The translations under genes and the position numbers were made by a program. 64,000 nucleotides of DNA from Thermodesulfobacteriota bacterium (lineage in GTDB: Bacteria; Desulfobacterota; Desulfobacteria; Desulfobacterales; Desulfosudaceae): assembly GCA_040753795.1 (NCBI GenBank), contig JBFMDX010000001.1, positions 186,001 to 250,000 on the forward strand, read 5' to 3'. How positions within the stretch are numbered: the first letter of the stretch is position 1; every line of letters begins with the position of its first letter. The notes under the pieces were generated by a model. That model made no database searches, was not told the DNA's origin, and saw only the letters and a list, made by a program, of their open reading frames with translations. Of the stretch, positions 15,666-25,152 are shown piece by piece.

Positions 15666-18600
15666 ATGCGAACCCTATCCGTTACTTTTATGTGCTTGCT
15701 GCTGGCGGCGTCGGTTACGGCCGCCCCCCTTTCCCGCCAGGACGTTCCGGACGCTTTGCGGCCATGGGTCGAGTGGGCCCTGTACGGTGAACAACAGGAC
15801 GTTTGCCCGATCGTTTTCAATGACGGCGAACAAGCCATTTGTGCCTGGCCGTCGTTTCTGACCCTGGATGTTCAGAAGTCGACCGCGGCCTTCTCCCAGC
15901 AGTGGCGCGTGTATGCCGAAGACCTCTGGCTGACCCTGCCGGGCGGGGAAGGCCTGTGGCCCCAGGAGGTGACGGTCAACGGCACGGCCCATCCGGTCGG
16001 CGACAGGGACGGCCGCCCCTCAGTGCGGATTTCCGCTCCCGGTGAGTATACGATCAGCGGGGCCTTTTATTTTAACCGCCTTCCGGAGTGGTTCCGCGTG
16101 CCGGAGCAGACGGGCCTGATCCGGCTGGTTGTTGACGGCCGGCCGGTGGCTTTTCCCCGTCTGGACAGGGAGGGCCGTCTCTGGCTGAGGCAGGAGGGAG
16201 ACCGGGAGGCGGCGGCCGAAACCCAGGAAAACCGGCTGCAGGTGCGGGTGCATCGACTGATTCAGGACGATATCCCCCTGCGGCTGATTACCCGCCTGGA
16301 ACTGTCCGTGTCGGGTCGGCACCGGGAAGCCCGTCTGGGGCAGGCGGATACCGGACAATTTACTCCCATGCGGATCGACAGCGACCTGCCCGTCAAGATC
16401 GACACCGACGGCACCCTGGTGGCGCAGGTCCGGCCCGGCAAGTGGACCATTGAAATCGTAACCCGACATCAGGGACCGGTGTCCGAACTGATCCTGGACG
16501 CGGTCGGCGGTTTTGGCGCTGATGAGGAGATCTGGGCCTTTGACGCCCGTCGGCACCTGCGCCAGGTGGCGGTGGAGGGACCGGCCCAGGTTGACCCCCT
16601 TCAGACCACCGTGCCGGAGGAGTGGCGGCAGTATCCGGTTTACGTCATGACCCCCAGGGATAAGATGTCCTTTGTGGAAAAGAAACGGGGGGATCCCCAG
16701 CCGGCCCCGGATCAGCTCAATCTGGAGCGGACCCTGTGGCTGAATTTTGACGGCGGCGGCGTTTCCATCCGGGATCATATCTCCGGCACCATGACCACCG
16801 GCTGGCGGCTGGAGATGGGGCCGCCCCAGGAACTGGGCCGCGTCACCGTCAACGGTCAGGAGCAGTTTATCACCCGGCTGGCCGGCGCGGACAAGGCCGG
16901 CGTCGAGATGCGCTACGGGTCCGTTGATCTGACCGCGGAGAGCCGGGCCGAAACCGCCGGCCGTCTGCCGGTGACCGGCTGGGACCGGGATTTCCAGTCG
17001 GTCAAGGGCACGTTGAATCTGCCGCCCGGCTGGTCCCTGCTGCATGCCGCCGGCATCGACAATATCCGGCAGACCTGGCTGAAACAGTGGGAACTGCTGG
17101 ATTTGTTCCTGGTGCTGATTATCGCCGTGGCGGCGGCCAGGCTCCGCGGCTGGAAATGGGGGGCGGTGTGCCTGATTACCGTTGTCCTGATCAACCACGA
17201 GGCCGGCGCTCCCCGTTGGGTCTGGCTGCATCTGCTGGCGGCCGTGGCCCTGCTGCGGGTGCTGCCGAAGGGCCGAATCCGTTTCCTGGTTGATTATTAC
17301 CGGCTGGGCGCCCTGATCAGCCTGGTGGTGATCAGCCTGCCGTTCATGGTGACTCAGATCAGGACCGGCTTTTATCCTCAACTGGAGCAACCCTGGCAGG
17401 TGATGGGTCCCTTCGGCGAACAGGAAGAGACGGCCGACGTCCGGCTCGACAAGGTCCACGCGATGGCCAGGATCGAGGCCGGGATGGTGGCGGAGCAGAT
17501 GGCCGCCCCGGCTCCCGAAGCGTCCGTTGCCGCGTCATACCCGGGCCGGAGCCGGCAAGCCCAGGTCGCCATGGTGGATACCGGCGCCAAAATCCAGACC
17601 GGACCGGGCATCCCCAACTGGAACTGGCGCCAGGTATCCTTTTCCTGGAACGGTCCGGTGGGCCGGGGGGAACAGATGACGTTTATCTTCCTCTCGCCGG
17701 GCGCCAATCTTTTACTGGCCCTGGCGCGGGCGACCCTGCTGGCGGTCATGATGTTCGGGCTGGCCGGGGTGGGGTATGCCAGCGGCCGCGGGTTTGATTT
17801 TTCCGCTATCCGGCCGGGACCGGCCATGGCCCTGGTCCTGATGGTTTGCGTCCTGGCGGCCGTTCCCGAGGCACGGTCCGCCGACACCTTTCCGCCGGAC
17901 TCCCTGCTGCAGGAATTGAAGGCCAGACTGACCGATCGGGATCCGCCCGACTGTCTGCCCGGTTGTGCCGCCAGCCCCCGCATGAAAGTGGTCATGGACA
18001 ATACGTCACTCCGGATCCGGATGGAAATACACGGCCTGAGTGACGGCGTGGCCGTACCCCTGCCGGGATCCGACCAGCACTGGCTGCCGGAAACGGTTCT
18101 GGTGGATGACCGCCCCGTGACCGACCTGTATCGCTCTCCCGCCAGCGGAACCCTGTGGCTGAATGTCGCCTCCGGAAAACACCAGGTGGATCTGCGGGGG
18201 CCTCTGCCCCGGCGGCAGACCGTGCAGCTGCCCCTGCCGTTGAAGCCGCGTTATGTCGAGGTCCAGGCCGAAGGATGGACCGTCGAAGGACTTCATGACA
18301 ACGGCGCGGCCGACGATCAGTTGCAGTTTTCCCGGACCGGACGGGACAGCATAGCTGCCGGCGAATCGGCCGGAGAGTCGTTTGATCCGGTGCTGTTGCC
18401 GCCGTTTCTGGAAGTGACCCGGACCCTGTCTCTGGGGCTGACCTGGCGGGTGGATACCCGGGTCCGGCGGCTGACGCCGGCCGGAACGGCCGTGGTGACG
18501 GCCATCCCCCTTCTGGCCGGAGAGTCCGTCACCACGGAAATTCCCGTGGAGAACGGCCGGGTGCTGCTGAACCTGGGGCCGAACCAGGCGGAATTCGAAT

Positions 18601-19826
18601 GGTCTTCCACCCTGGAGGTGGCGGACCGGCTGGTGTTGAAAGCGGCGGACACACTGGACTGGACAGAGGCCTGGAACGTCAATGTCGGTCCGATCTGGCA
18701 TGCCGAGATCCAGGGCATCCCGGTGATTCATCACCAGGACCGGACCGGCAGCTGGCTGCCGGAATGGCGTCCCTGGCCGGGAGAAGAGGTGACCATTAAC
18801 CTGAACCGTCCGGAAGGCGTGGGCGGGCAGACCCATACCATCGAGAAGACCCGGCTGACGGTCCGGCCGGGCCAGCGGATCACGCAGACCGAACTGGACA
18901 TGACCATCCGCAGCAGCCGGGGCAGCCGGCAGACCGTGATACTGCCGGACCAGGCCGTTCTGCAGACGGTGGAGATCAACGGCGCTTCCCAGGCCATCCG
19001 CCAGAGCGGCCGCAACGTGGTCCTGCCGCTGACGCCCGGGCAACAGGAAATCCGGCTGACCTGGCGGGAGAACCGGGATCTGGGCTGGAAATGGCTGACG
19101 CCGGCGGTGGGTCTGGGTATGGCCAGCGTGGATTCGTTTATTACGACTCATATGCCGAGGAATCGCTGGGTGCTGCTGTGCGGCGGTCCCCACGTGGGGC
19201 CGGCGGTTCTGTTCTGGAGTGTCGTGGTGGTGATTCTGCTGATGTCGGCCGGGCTCGGCCGGCTGGATGTCACTCCGCTGCGCTTTCGGCACTGGCTGCT
19301 GCTGGCCCTGGGGCTGACCCAGGCGTCGCTGCTGATCGCCCTGCCGGTGGCGGCCTGGTTCCTGGCAATGGGGTACCGGAAAAGAGCGCCGGACCGCCTC
19401 CCCGGTTTTGTTTTTAACCTTACCCAGATAGCGCTGGCGGGGCTGTCCGTCGCCGCCATGTCCGCCCTGCTGTTCGGTATCAAGCAGGGGTTGCTGGGGT
19501 ATCCGGACATGCAGATCGCCGGTAACGGATCCGGCAACTACTTGCTCAACTGGTATCAGGATATTTCCGGAGATGTCCTGCCCCGGGCCTGGGTGTTTTC
19601 CCTGCCGATCATCGTTTACCGGATCCTGATTCTGCTCTGGGCCCTGTGGCTGGCCCTGGCCGTTGTCACCTGGCTGAAGTGGGCCTGGGAATGCTACAGC
19701 GCCGGCGGTCTGTGGCGGCCGGTAGAATGGCGAGGAAGGTTTGCCGGAAAGGGGGAACCGGCGGTGCAAACACCGCCCCCGGCTTCCGACCTTGACCTGG
19801 ACCTGCCGGAAGATGAGACGGTCTGA
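15666..19826 (+). CDS. Large multi-pass membrane protein of unknown function with duplicated periplasmic modules
   Basis: A 1386-residue protein I cannot assign to a family. The start at 15666 has AGAGGAAGG upstream and gives a proper signal peptide (VTFMCLLLAASVTAAPL). Layout: a beta-rich exported part to about residue 470, membrane helices at about 476-575, a short loop and further helices at about 680-735, a second beta-rich part at about 749-1160, then C-terminal helices from about 1177 to 1340 and an acidic tail. The two soluble parts look related: each opens with paired cysteines, then an LPG...W.P..V.V.g block and a G.v...pG turn. It is transcribed away from the TRAP operon. An envelope or transport role is possible but unproven. 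Confidence 0.85.
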   Translation: MRTLSVTFMCLLLAASVTAAPLSRQDVPDALRPWVEWALYGEQQDVCPIVFNDGEQAICAWPSFLTLDVQKSTAAFSQQWRVYAEDLWLTLPGGEGLWPQEVTVNGTAHPVGDRDGRPSVRISAPGEYTISGAFYFNRLPEWFRVPEQTGLIRLVVDGRPVAFPRLDREGRLWLRQEGDREAAAETQENRLQVRVHRLIQDDIPLRLITRLELSVSGRHREARLGQADTGQFTPMRIDSDLPVKIDTDGTLVAQVRPGKWTIEIVTRHQGPVSELILDAVGGFGADEEIWAFDARRHLRQVAVEGPAQVDPLQTTVPEEWRQYPVYVMTPRDKMSFVEKKRGDPQPAPDQLNLERTLWLNFDGGGVSIRDHISGTMTTGWRLEMGPPQELGRVTVNGQEQFITRLAGADKAGVEMRYGSVDLTAESRAETAGRLPVTGWDRDFQSVKGTLNLPPGWSLLHAAGIDNIRQTWLKQWELLDLFLVLIIAVAAARLRGWKWGAVCLITVVLINHEAGAPRWVWLHLLAAVALLRVLPKGRIRFLVDYYRLGALISLVVISLPFMVTQIRTGFYPQLEQPWQVMGPFGEQEETADVRLDKVHAMARIEAGMVAEQMAAPAPEASVAASYPGRSRQAQVAMVDTGAKIQTGPGIPNWNWRQVSFSWNGPVGRGEQMTFIFLSPGANLLLALARATLLAVMMFGLAGVGYASGRGFDFSAIRPGPAMALVLMVCVLAAVPEARSADTFPPDSLLQELKARLTDRDPPDCLPGCAASPRMKVVMDNTSLRIRMEIHGLSDGVAVPLPGSDQHWLPETVLVDDRPVTDLYRSPASGTLWLNVASGKHQVDLRGPLPRRQTVQLPLPLKPRYVEVQAEGWTVEGLHDNGAADDQLQFSRTGRDSIAAGESAGESFDPVLLPPFLEVTRTLSLGLTWRVDTRVRRLTPAGTAVVTAIPLLAGESVTTEIPVENGRVLLNLGPNQAEFEWSSTLEVADRLVLKAADTLDWTEAWNVNVGPIWHAEIQGIPVIHHQDRTGSWLPEWRPWPGEEVTINLNRPEGVGGQTHTIEKTRLTVRPGQRITQTELDMTIRSSRGSRQTVILPDQAVLQTVEINGASQAIRQSGRNVVLPLTPGQQEIRLTWRENRDLGWKWLTPAVGLGMASVDSFITTHMPRNRWVLLCGGPHVGPAVLFWSVVVVILLMSAGLGRLDVTPLRFRHWLLLALGLTQASLLIALPVAAWFLAMGYRKRAPDRLPGFVFNLTQIALAGLSVAAMSALLFGIKQGLLGYPDMQIAGNGSGNYLLNWYQDISGDVLPRAWVFSLPIIVYRILILLWALWLALAVVTWLKWAWECYSAGGLWRPVEWRGRFAGKGEPAVQTPPPASDLDLDLPEDETV

Positions 19827-20137
19827 TAAAAAACAATTTGTATTTTTTCGTACGACATGCTAATCTAATTGCAAATTAGAAGGGCGGGCGTTCTCATATG
19901 CCCGCATCCGCGTTGATTGTCGTTATCCGCGACCGGGGAAGGGAGACGGATAACGGGCTCATATGCAAGCATTCGCAGGCCGGAAGACAAGTTCCTCTCT
20001 CCGCAAGCCGCTCTCCATCGCGGGCATTCTCTGTTGACCGACGGATGCTGAACGGGGCCGATGGCTTCCCCTGCCGCGGGGCGTTTACCCGTATTCATTG
20101 TAACAAGGATGTTGTTTGAAGAATCCGGAAAGTTCCC
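19827..20137. other. Intergenic region with a 15-bp perfect palindrome
   Basis: A 311-base gap before the small membrane protein gene. CTAATT-GCA-AATTAG at 19865-19879 is a perfect 6+6 palindrome, the shape of a repressor site, but no regulator can be named. A 73-codon frame at 19898-20119 shows no family features and is not called. Confidence 0.4.
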
Positions 20138-20416
20138 ATGATTCATGAAAATGAAATCATTATGCTGGCGCTGGGTATCGCGGTCTTTTTTTTCGCCATG
20201 GTCAATAAAACTCACCTTGAGCGCACTCCCGGCTGGAAACTGCTGCTGTTTTCCTACAGTATTTTCCTGGCGGGCTGTGTGATGACCGTTTTCGAAGACT
20301 TCTTCTGGCCCGACGTTTTAAATGCGCTGGAACATCTCTGTTACGCCGTCAGCACGGCGGCGCTGGCCGTATGGTGCTGTAAATTCTCCCCCGGGGAAAA
20401 GGGAGAGAGACAATGA
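20138..20416 (+). CDS. Small membrane protein upstream of the sensor kinase
   Basis: A 92-residue protein with about three hydrophobic segments (IIMLALGIAVFFFAMV, LLLFSYSIFLAGCVMTVF, LCYAVSTAALAVWCCKF). GGAAAG lies 5 bases or so before the ATG. Its stop overlaps the start of the histidine kinase in an ATGA, which indicates translational coupling and a shared role, perhaps as membrane partner of the kinase. I do not recognise the family. Confidence 0.7.
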   Translation: MIHENEIIMLALGIAVFFFAMVNKTHLERTPGWKLLLFSYSIFLAGCVMTVFEDFFWPDVLNALEHLCYAVSTAALAVWCCKFSPGEKGERQ

Positions 20417-22248
20417 CGTTTGTCTCCGCCACCGATTGCGTCATGCTGCTGGCAGCGGCTGCCGCCCTCATATCCCTGGCGGCCGGGTGGAAGCGGATCA
20501 AGGGTCCGGACGTCAGGATGCTGCTCGCCGTCCTTCTGCTGATAACCCTGTTCTACGCTTGCTGCCTCTGGGTGGAGTGGAAAGGGATAACGGCGACCCT
20601 TGACAGATATGAGGATTACGCGGGTGCTCTCCTGCCCATGGCCTGGGCGTTTGTTTTTTATGCCTTCATTCAGCGGGAGATGGTGCGGGATCTGCGGAAA
20701 AGCGAAGAAAACCTGCGGGTCACCCTCTACTCCATCGGAGACGCCGTCATCACCACCGATACCCGCGGACGCATTACCCGCATGAATCCGGTGGCGGAGC
20801 AGCTGACCGGCTGGTTTTTTGACGATGCCGGCAACCGGCCCGTGACCGACGTGTTCCGGATCATCAATTCCCGCACCCGGGACCCGGTGACCGACCCTGT
20901 CACCAAAGTGCTGATGTCGGGCGCTATCGTGGGACTGGCCAATCATACCGCCCTGATCACGCTGGACGGCCGGGAACGGCAGATCGCTGATTCGGGCGCG
21001 CCGATCAAGGACCGGACCGGCCGGATCCTGGGGGTGGTGCTGGTGTTCCGGGACGTGACCGAAAGTTACCGCCTGCAGGAGGCGCTGCTGGAGAATGAAC
21101 AGCGATATCGTTCTTTTGTGGAACGGTTCCGGGGAATCGCTTACCGGGGCCGCATGGATTTTTCGGTGGAGTTTTTTCATGGCGCCGTGGAGGAGATCAC
21201 GGGCTACACGGAGGGTGATTTTGTTTCCGGGGGAATGCGCTGGGACGCCCTGATTCATCCGGACGATTTGAAGAATATGTTTACGGTCGAAGAGTCCCGG
21301 CTGCATGCCATCCCCGGATTCGCCTATGATCGGGAATACCGCATTTACCGGAAGGACGGGCGGATCCGCTGGGTTTATGACAGCATTCAGAACATCTGCG
21401 ATGAGGCGGGAACGCCGGTCGGCCTGCAAGGCACGATCATTGATATCACCGACCGCAAACAGGCCGAGGAGGAACTGGCCCGCGCCAGGGACGAGCTGGC
21501 CAGGTACGCGGCCGGCCTGGAGCGCAGCAACCGGGAGCTGGAGGATTTCGCCTACATCGCTTCCCACGATCTCAAGGAACCCCTGCGCGGTATTCACAAC
21601 TATTCTTCCTTTCTGTTGGAAGACTACGCCGACCGGCTGGACGAGGCGGGCAAGGACAAGCTTCTCGTCCTCATGCGGCTGACGCGCCGGCTGGAATCCC
21701 TGCTGGATGACCTGCTGCTCTATTCCCGGGTCAGCCAGATCGAACTGGCCACGCAGCGGACCGATACCGGTGAACTGGTCCGGGGGGTGCTGGAGACCAT
21801 GGTACCCCTTCTGGAGGGGCACCAGGTGGAAGTTACCGTTGCTGATGACATGCCGGCGGTTATGTGTGACCGGGCGCGGGTGGGGGAAGTGTTTCGCAAC
21901 CTGATATCCAATGCCTTAAAATATAATGACAACCGCGTTAAACAGGTGGAGATCGGCTGGGCCCGGGATGAGCATCCCGGTTTTGTGACGTTTTATGTCC
22001 GGGACAACGGCATCGGGATTCCGGACAAGCACCGGGAAAAGGTGTTTACGATATTCAAGCGGCTGCATGGCCGGGATCAGTATGGCGGCGGCACCGGGTC
22101 GGGCCTGACCCTGGCCCGCCGTATTGTTGAACGCCATGGCGGCGCCATGGGGGTTACCTCTGAATACGGGCAGGGCAGTAGATTCTGGTTTACGCTGCCG
22201 GCGGGAGAAATAAATGACTGCTGTGTCGCCCCATCTGCTGATCGTTGA
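20413..22248 (+). CDS. PAS-domain sensor histidine kinase
   Basis: A 611-residue kinase. Two N-terminal hydrophobic segments (about 8-25 and 35-55) suggest a membrane anchor, with a third before residue 90. A PAS domain follows (about 105-215, starting SIGDAVITTDTRG), then a second PAS with a PAC motif (about 235-350, RIYRKDGRIRWVYD). The HisKA domain holds the H-box IASHDLKEPLRGI; the ATPase domain has NLISNALKYND (N), DNGIGIP (G1) and GTGSGLTLARRI (G2). The SHDLKEPLR form is typical of kinases paired with Rcp1-type response regulators, which agrees with the next gene. The signal is unknown. Confidence 0.93.
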   Translation: MTFVSATDCVMLLAAAAALISLAAGWKRIKGPDVRMLLAVLLLITLFYACCLWVEWKGITATLDRYEDYAGALLPMAWAFVFYAFIQREMVRDLRKSEENLRVTLYSIGDAVITTDTRGRITRMNPVAEQLTGWFFDDAGNRPVTDVFRIINSRTRDPVTDPVTKVLMSGAIVGLANHTALITLDGRERQIADSGAPIKDRTGRILGVVLVFRDVTESYRLQEALLENEQRYRSFVERFRGIAYRGRMDFSVEFFHGAVEEITGYTEGDFVSGGMRWDALIHPDDLKNMFTVEESRLHAIPGFAYDREYRIYRKDGRIRWVYDSIQNICDEAGTPVGLQGTIIDITDRKQAEEELARARDELARYAAGLERSNRELEDFAYIASHDLKEPLRGIHNYSSFLLEDYADRLDEAGKDKLLVLMRLTRRLESLLDDLLLYSRVSQIELATQRTDTGELVRGVLETMVPLLEGHQVEVTVADDMPAVMCDRARVGEVFRNLISNALKYNDNRVKQVEIGWARDEHPGFVTFYVRDNGIGIPDKHREKVFTIFKRLHGRDQYGGGTGSGLTLARRIVERHGGAMGVTSEYGQGSRFWFTLPAGEINDCCVAPSADR

Positions 22249-22666
22249 AGACAGCCCCGAAGATTATGAGGCCACGGTGCGGGTGCTGCGCCGGTCCGGC
22301 TTGAGAAACGCCATTTACCGCTGCACCGACGGTGAGGACGCCCTGGATTTTCTTTACCGTCGGGGCCGGTACACGGATGCCGCTTCGTCGCCCCGGCCGG
22401 GCATTATCCTGCTGGATTTGAATCTGCCGGGAACGGACGGACGGGAGGTGCTGGAAGCGGTCAAGGGGGACAAACGCCTGCGCCGGATTCCGGTGGTGGT
22501 ACTGACCACTTCCGGGGATGACCGGGACGTACGCATGTGCTATGACCGGGGCGCCAACAGTTACATCCAGAAGCCCGTGGACCTGGAGGGATTTGTCCGG
22601 GCCGTTACCATGGTGAAGGACTACTGGTTTGAGATAACCGTTTTGCCGAAAGGAGACAGGGAATGA
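22214..22666 (+). CDS. Single-domain response regulator (Rcp1-like)
   Basis: A 150-residue stand-alone receiver domain. The acidic pocket (LIVEDSPED), the phosphoacceptor Asp in ILLDLNLPG, the Thr in VVVLTTS and the Lys in IQKPVD are all present. The longer beta4 loop and the DALDFLYRRG segment match the Rcp1 type that serves SHDLKEPLR kinases. It overlaps the kinase gene by 35 bases and the next regulator by 4. With no output domain it probably acts by protein contact or phosphorelay. Confidence 0.92.
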   Translation: MTAVSPHLLIVEDSPEDYEATVRVLRRSGLRNAIYRCTDGEDALDFLYRRGRYTDAASSPRPGIILLDLNLPGTDGREVLEAVKGDKRLRRIPVVVLTTSGDDRDVRMCYDRGANSYIQKPVDLEGFVRAVTMVKDYWFEITVLPKGDRE

Positions 22667-23346
22667 ACAGTCCCATTCCGGCCGGATCATCCGTCCGGGT
22701 GCTGGTCGTCGATGACGCCAAGGAAGACCGCGACGCCTGCCGGCGTTTCCTGGGAAAATGCATGGTGTATGACTATGTTCTGGAAGAGGCCGAATCCGTC
22801 ACCGACGGCCTGAAGCGATATCGTCAGCGGCAGCCGGACTGTGTCCTGCTGGACTACCGCCTGCCGGACGGGGACGGGTTTGATTTTCTGGAGAAGATCG
22901 CCGGCGGTTCCGGTGAGGTTCCCCTCCCGGTGGTTATGATGACCGGCGCGGGCAACGAGGAGATCGCCGTCCGGGCCATGAAACAGGGGGCCATGGACTA
23001 CGTGGTCAAAGGGAGAGTTCAGGACGAGGCCTTCTGCCGTACTGTGCAGGTGGCCATGGAAAAGGCCCTGCTGATAAAAACCATCCGGAGACAGCAGCAG
23101 GAAAAGGATCAACTCATCCGCCAGCTTCAGGACGCCCTGGACCAGGTCAAGACCCTCAAGGGCATCGTGCCCATCTGCGCCTGCTGCAAAAAAATCCGCG
23201 ACGACAAGGGGTACTGGCAGCAGGTGGAAACGTATATCCAGAAGCATTCCGACGCCGAGTTCAGCCACGGCGTCTGCCCGGAGTGCCTGCTCAAATATTA
23301 TCCGCAACACGCCGACAAGATTTTAAAAGACCTGAAAGAGAAATAA
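22663..23346 (+). CDS. Response regulator with coiled coil and C-terminal cysteine-rich domain
   Basis: A 227-residue protein. Receiver domain at about 10-130 (VLVVDDAKED pocket, phosphoacceptor Asp in CVLLDYRLPDGDG, Lys in YVVKG). A coiled coil follows (QQQEKDQLIRQLQDALDQVKTLKG). The C-terminal 55 residues carry ICACCKKIRDDKGYW and HGVCPECLLKYYP, a four- or five-cysteine unit that could bind a metal. That tail recurs in many sensory proteins but its job is not established as far as I know. It overlaps the previous gene by an ATGA. Confidence 0.88.
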   Translation: MNSPIPAGSSVRVLVVDDAKEDRDACRRFLGKCMVYDYVLEEAESVTDGLKRYRQRQPDCVLLDYRLPDGDGFDFLEKIAGGSGEVPLPVVMMTGAGNEEIAVRAMKQGAMDYVVKGRVQDEAFCRTVQVAMEKALLIKTIRRQQQEKDQLIRQLQDALDQVKTLKGIVPICACCKKIRDDKGYWQQVETYIQKHSDAEFSHGVCPECLLKYYPQHADKILKDLKEK

Positions 23347-23368
23347 ACGCGACGCCGGGATTGGAATT

Positions 23369-24292
23369 TTACGAACCGGCCTCATGAATGGTGACCCGGT
23401 TCTTTCCCGATTGCTTGCTCCTGTAAAGGGCAGTGTCGGCTTTGTGAATCAGCAATTCCATCGTGTCCTCCGGCGAGGCTATCACGCCGCCCACGGAGAT
23501 CGTCACGGGTAACAGGCGACTTTCCGTCTTCACCAGCGAATGTTCCACCAGCATGCGCAACCGTTCGGCGGTCTGACGCAGGGTGTCGGCGGTAATATTG
23601 GGAAACACGCCCAGAAATTCCTCTCCTCCCCAGCGGCCGACAATATCAAAGGAACGGATGGCGTGGCGGAAGGTGTCGGCCACGGTTTTCAGGGCCCGGT
23701 CGCCGGCCAGGTGGCCGTGCGTGTCGTTGTATGCCTTGAAGTTGTCGATGTCCATGAACAGCAGGCCGAAGGGGATGTCGATCCGCAGCAGCATCGCCAG
23801 GGATGACAGGATATGGGATTCGATATACCGCCGGTTGGGCAGTTCGGTGAGGGGGTCGATCAGGGCCAGCTGCCGCAACCGGGCAATTTCCACCCGCAGG
23901 GCCTGTCGGGCGGTGTTGTCCGAAAACAGTTCGATGCCGCCGATAATCTCACCTTGCTCGTTGCGCAGCGGGGTTACCCGCACCAGAACCGGCAGGCGGT
24001 GTCCCGACTTGTGACGCATGAATACTTCCGCCTGACGGGTTTCCCCGTCGCGGATGGTCGCGTCCAGAGGGCACCCTTCTCCACACAGGCTGGTTCCATC
24101 GGCGTCTATATGAATCAGGATGTTGGCCGAACAGCGCAAGCCGATGACTTCCCCGGCCGTAAACCCGGTCAGGTTTTCCGCGGCCCGGTTCCAGTATTGA
24201 ATGCGCCGGTCCCGGTCGACCACGAACAGGGCTTCATGAAGATTGGCGACAATGGATTCAAAATTGATGTTGGTGAACATGGGCGGTTCCAT
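23369..24292 (-). CDS. PAS-GGDEF diguanylate cyclase
   Basis: A 307-residue protein with an N-terminal PAS domain (about 10-135, ALFVVDRDRRIQYWNRAAENLTGF) and a GGDEF domain. The active-site loop reads GRWGGEEFLG, a functional GGEEF form. An RSFD sits five residues ahead of GGEEF, which fits the RxxD inhibitory site, so product inhibition is likely. It should make cyclic di-GMP, not break it. It has no membrane segment, so the PAS domain probably senses a cytoplasmic or redox cue. The start could also be 24280 (MFTNIN), as neither has a strong ribosome site. It is divergent from the tetR gene. Confidence 0.92.
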   Translation of the reverse strand: MEPPMFTNINFESIVANLHEALFVVDRDRRIQYWNRAAENLTGFTAGEVIGLRCSANILIHIDADGTSLCGEGCPLDATIRDGETRQAEVFMRHKSGHRLPVLVRVTPLRNEQGEIIGGIELFSDNTARQALRVEIARLRQLALIDPLTELPNRRYIESHILSSLAMLLRIDIPFGLLFMDIDNFKAYNDTHGHLAGDRALKTVADTFRHAIRSFDIVGRWGGEEFLGVFPNITADTLRQTAERLRMLVEHSLVKTESRLLPVTISVGGVIASPEDTMELLIHKADTALYRSKQSGKNRVTIHEAGS

Positions 24293-24345
24293 TATTTTAG
24301 ATCAATATCATATCCGATCGATTTTACCATCCTAAAAAATCCTGT

Positions 24346-24398
24346 TTGACACGCGCGCGTTAAATCCCTATAGTTCGAAACTGACCGGCCGGTCGGTC
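24346..24398 (+). promoter_or_regulatory. Promoter and TetR-type operator of the tetR/efflux unit
   Basis: TTGACA (24346-24351) and TATAGT (24369-24374) are 17 bases apart, a near-consensus promoter. Nine bases past the -10, GACCGGCCGGTC (24383-24394) is a perfect 12-bp palindrome, followed by a further GGTC. Operators of TetR/AcrR regulators often contain such GACCG/CGGTC half-sites. Its place at the transcription start suggests autorepression by the downstream regulator. Confidence 0.65.
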
Positions 24399-24454
24399 GG
24401 GAACCAATCCCCGGTAACGGGGCAACTAATTCCGTCACCGGGAAAGGATGAGTC

Positions 24455-25078
24455 GTGACCATGAAACGTCCCAGTCGAACAGAGCGCAAAGCGCTGATCA
24501 TTCAGGCGGCGGTCGGCGTGTTTGCCGAAAAGGGCTATACCCGTACGCTGATGGCCGAGGTGGCGTCGGCCGCCCAAATCGGCAAGGGCACGGTGTACGA
24601 ATATTTCAAAAGCAAGGATGACCTTTTTTTCGCCGTGTTCAAACATGTGATTCAGGAAAGCGGCGATATCGCTGAAGCGGCTTTGAGAAAAGCGGCCGGG
24701 AAAAGTGCCGCCCGTCGGCTGATGGCCCTCAACAGCGCCATTGTTTCATGGATCGCCCGGCACCGGCACTTCTACACTTTGAGCATGGAGTTCTGGGCGG
24801 CCGCGGTGTCCGCCTCCCCGGAGAAGAGGACCCGGATGGAAACGGAAGTCCGGGACATTTACGAAAGGTTCCGCCGGATCGTGGCCGGCATTATCCAGGG
24901 CGGGATGACCGACGGCGAATTTAAAAAAGAGGTCAACTCCCGGGCCATTGCCGCGGCCATGGTGGGATCCTGGGACGGCCTGGGAGTCCAGGCCTGGTTT
25001 GATCCGGGTTTTAAGATTGAAAAAACATCACAGGCCTACATGAAGCTGCTCGTCAGCGGCATGCTGGCGAACAGGTGA
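24455..25078 (+). CDS. TetR/AcrR family transcriptional regulator
   Basis: A 207-residue regulator. The N-terminal helix-turn-helix block (ERKALIIQAAVGVFAEKGYTRTLMAEVASAAQIGKGTVYEYFKSKDDLF) is a textbook TetR DNA-binding domain; the remainder is an all-helical ligand domain. The start is GTG 24455 with AGGA 6 bases upstream; ATG 24461 is an alternative. It is followed by an outer-membrane/adaptor/RND operon and preceded by a palindromic operator, so it very probably represses the efflux genes and itself until an inducer binds. Confidence 0.93.
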   Translation: MTMKRPSRTERKALIIQAAVGVFAEKGYTRTLMAEVASAAQIGKGTVYEYFKSKDDLFFAVFKHVIQESGDIAEAALRKAAGKSAARRLMALNSAIVSWIARHRHFYTLSMEFWAAAVSASPEKRTRMETEVRDIYERFRRIVAGIIQGGMTDGEFKKEVNSRAIAAAMVGSWDGLGVQAWFDPGFKIEKTSQAYMKLLVSGMLANR

Positions 25079-25152
25079 GAGCCGTGTAACCGCGTCGGAT
25101 TGATCCGAATCGTAAATGGTATGAGCGGGAATCAAGCGTAATAAAAAAATTT

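Noticed and set aside
16020-19769. Long minus-strand open frames (479 and 587 codons) inside the large membrane protein gene
   Set aside because: The plus-strand gene has signal peptide, helices and ribosome site; the antisense frames are Pro/Gln/His-rich with no motifs, as expected opposite a GC-rich gene.
20341-21822. 493-codon minus-strand frame inside the histidine kinase gene
   Set aside because: It lies opposite PAS and HisKA sequence and shows no recognisable motif.
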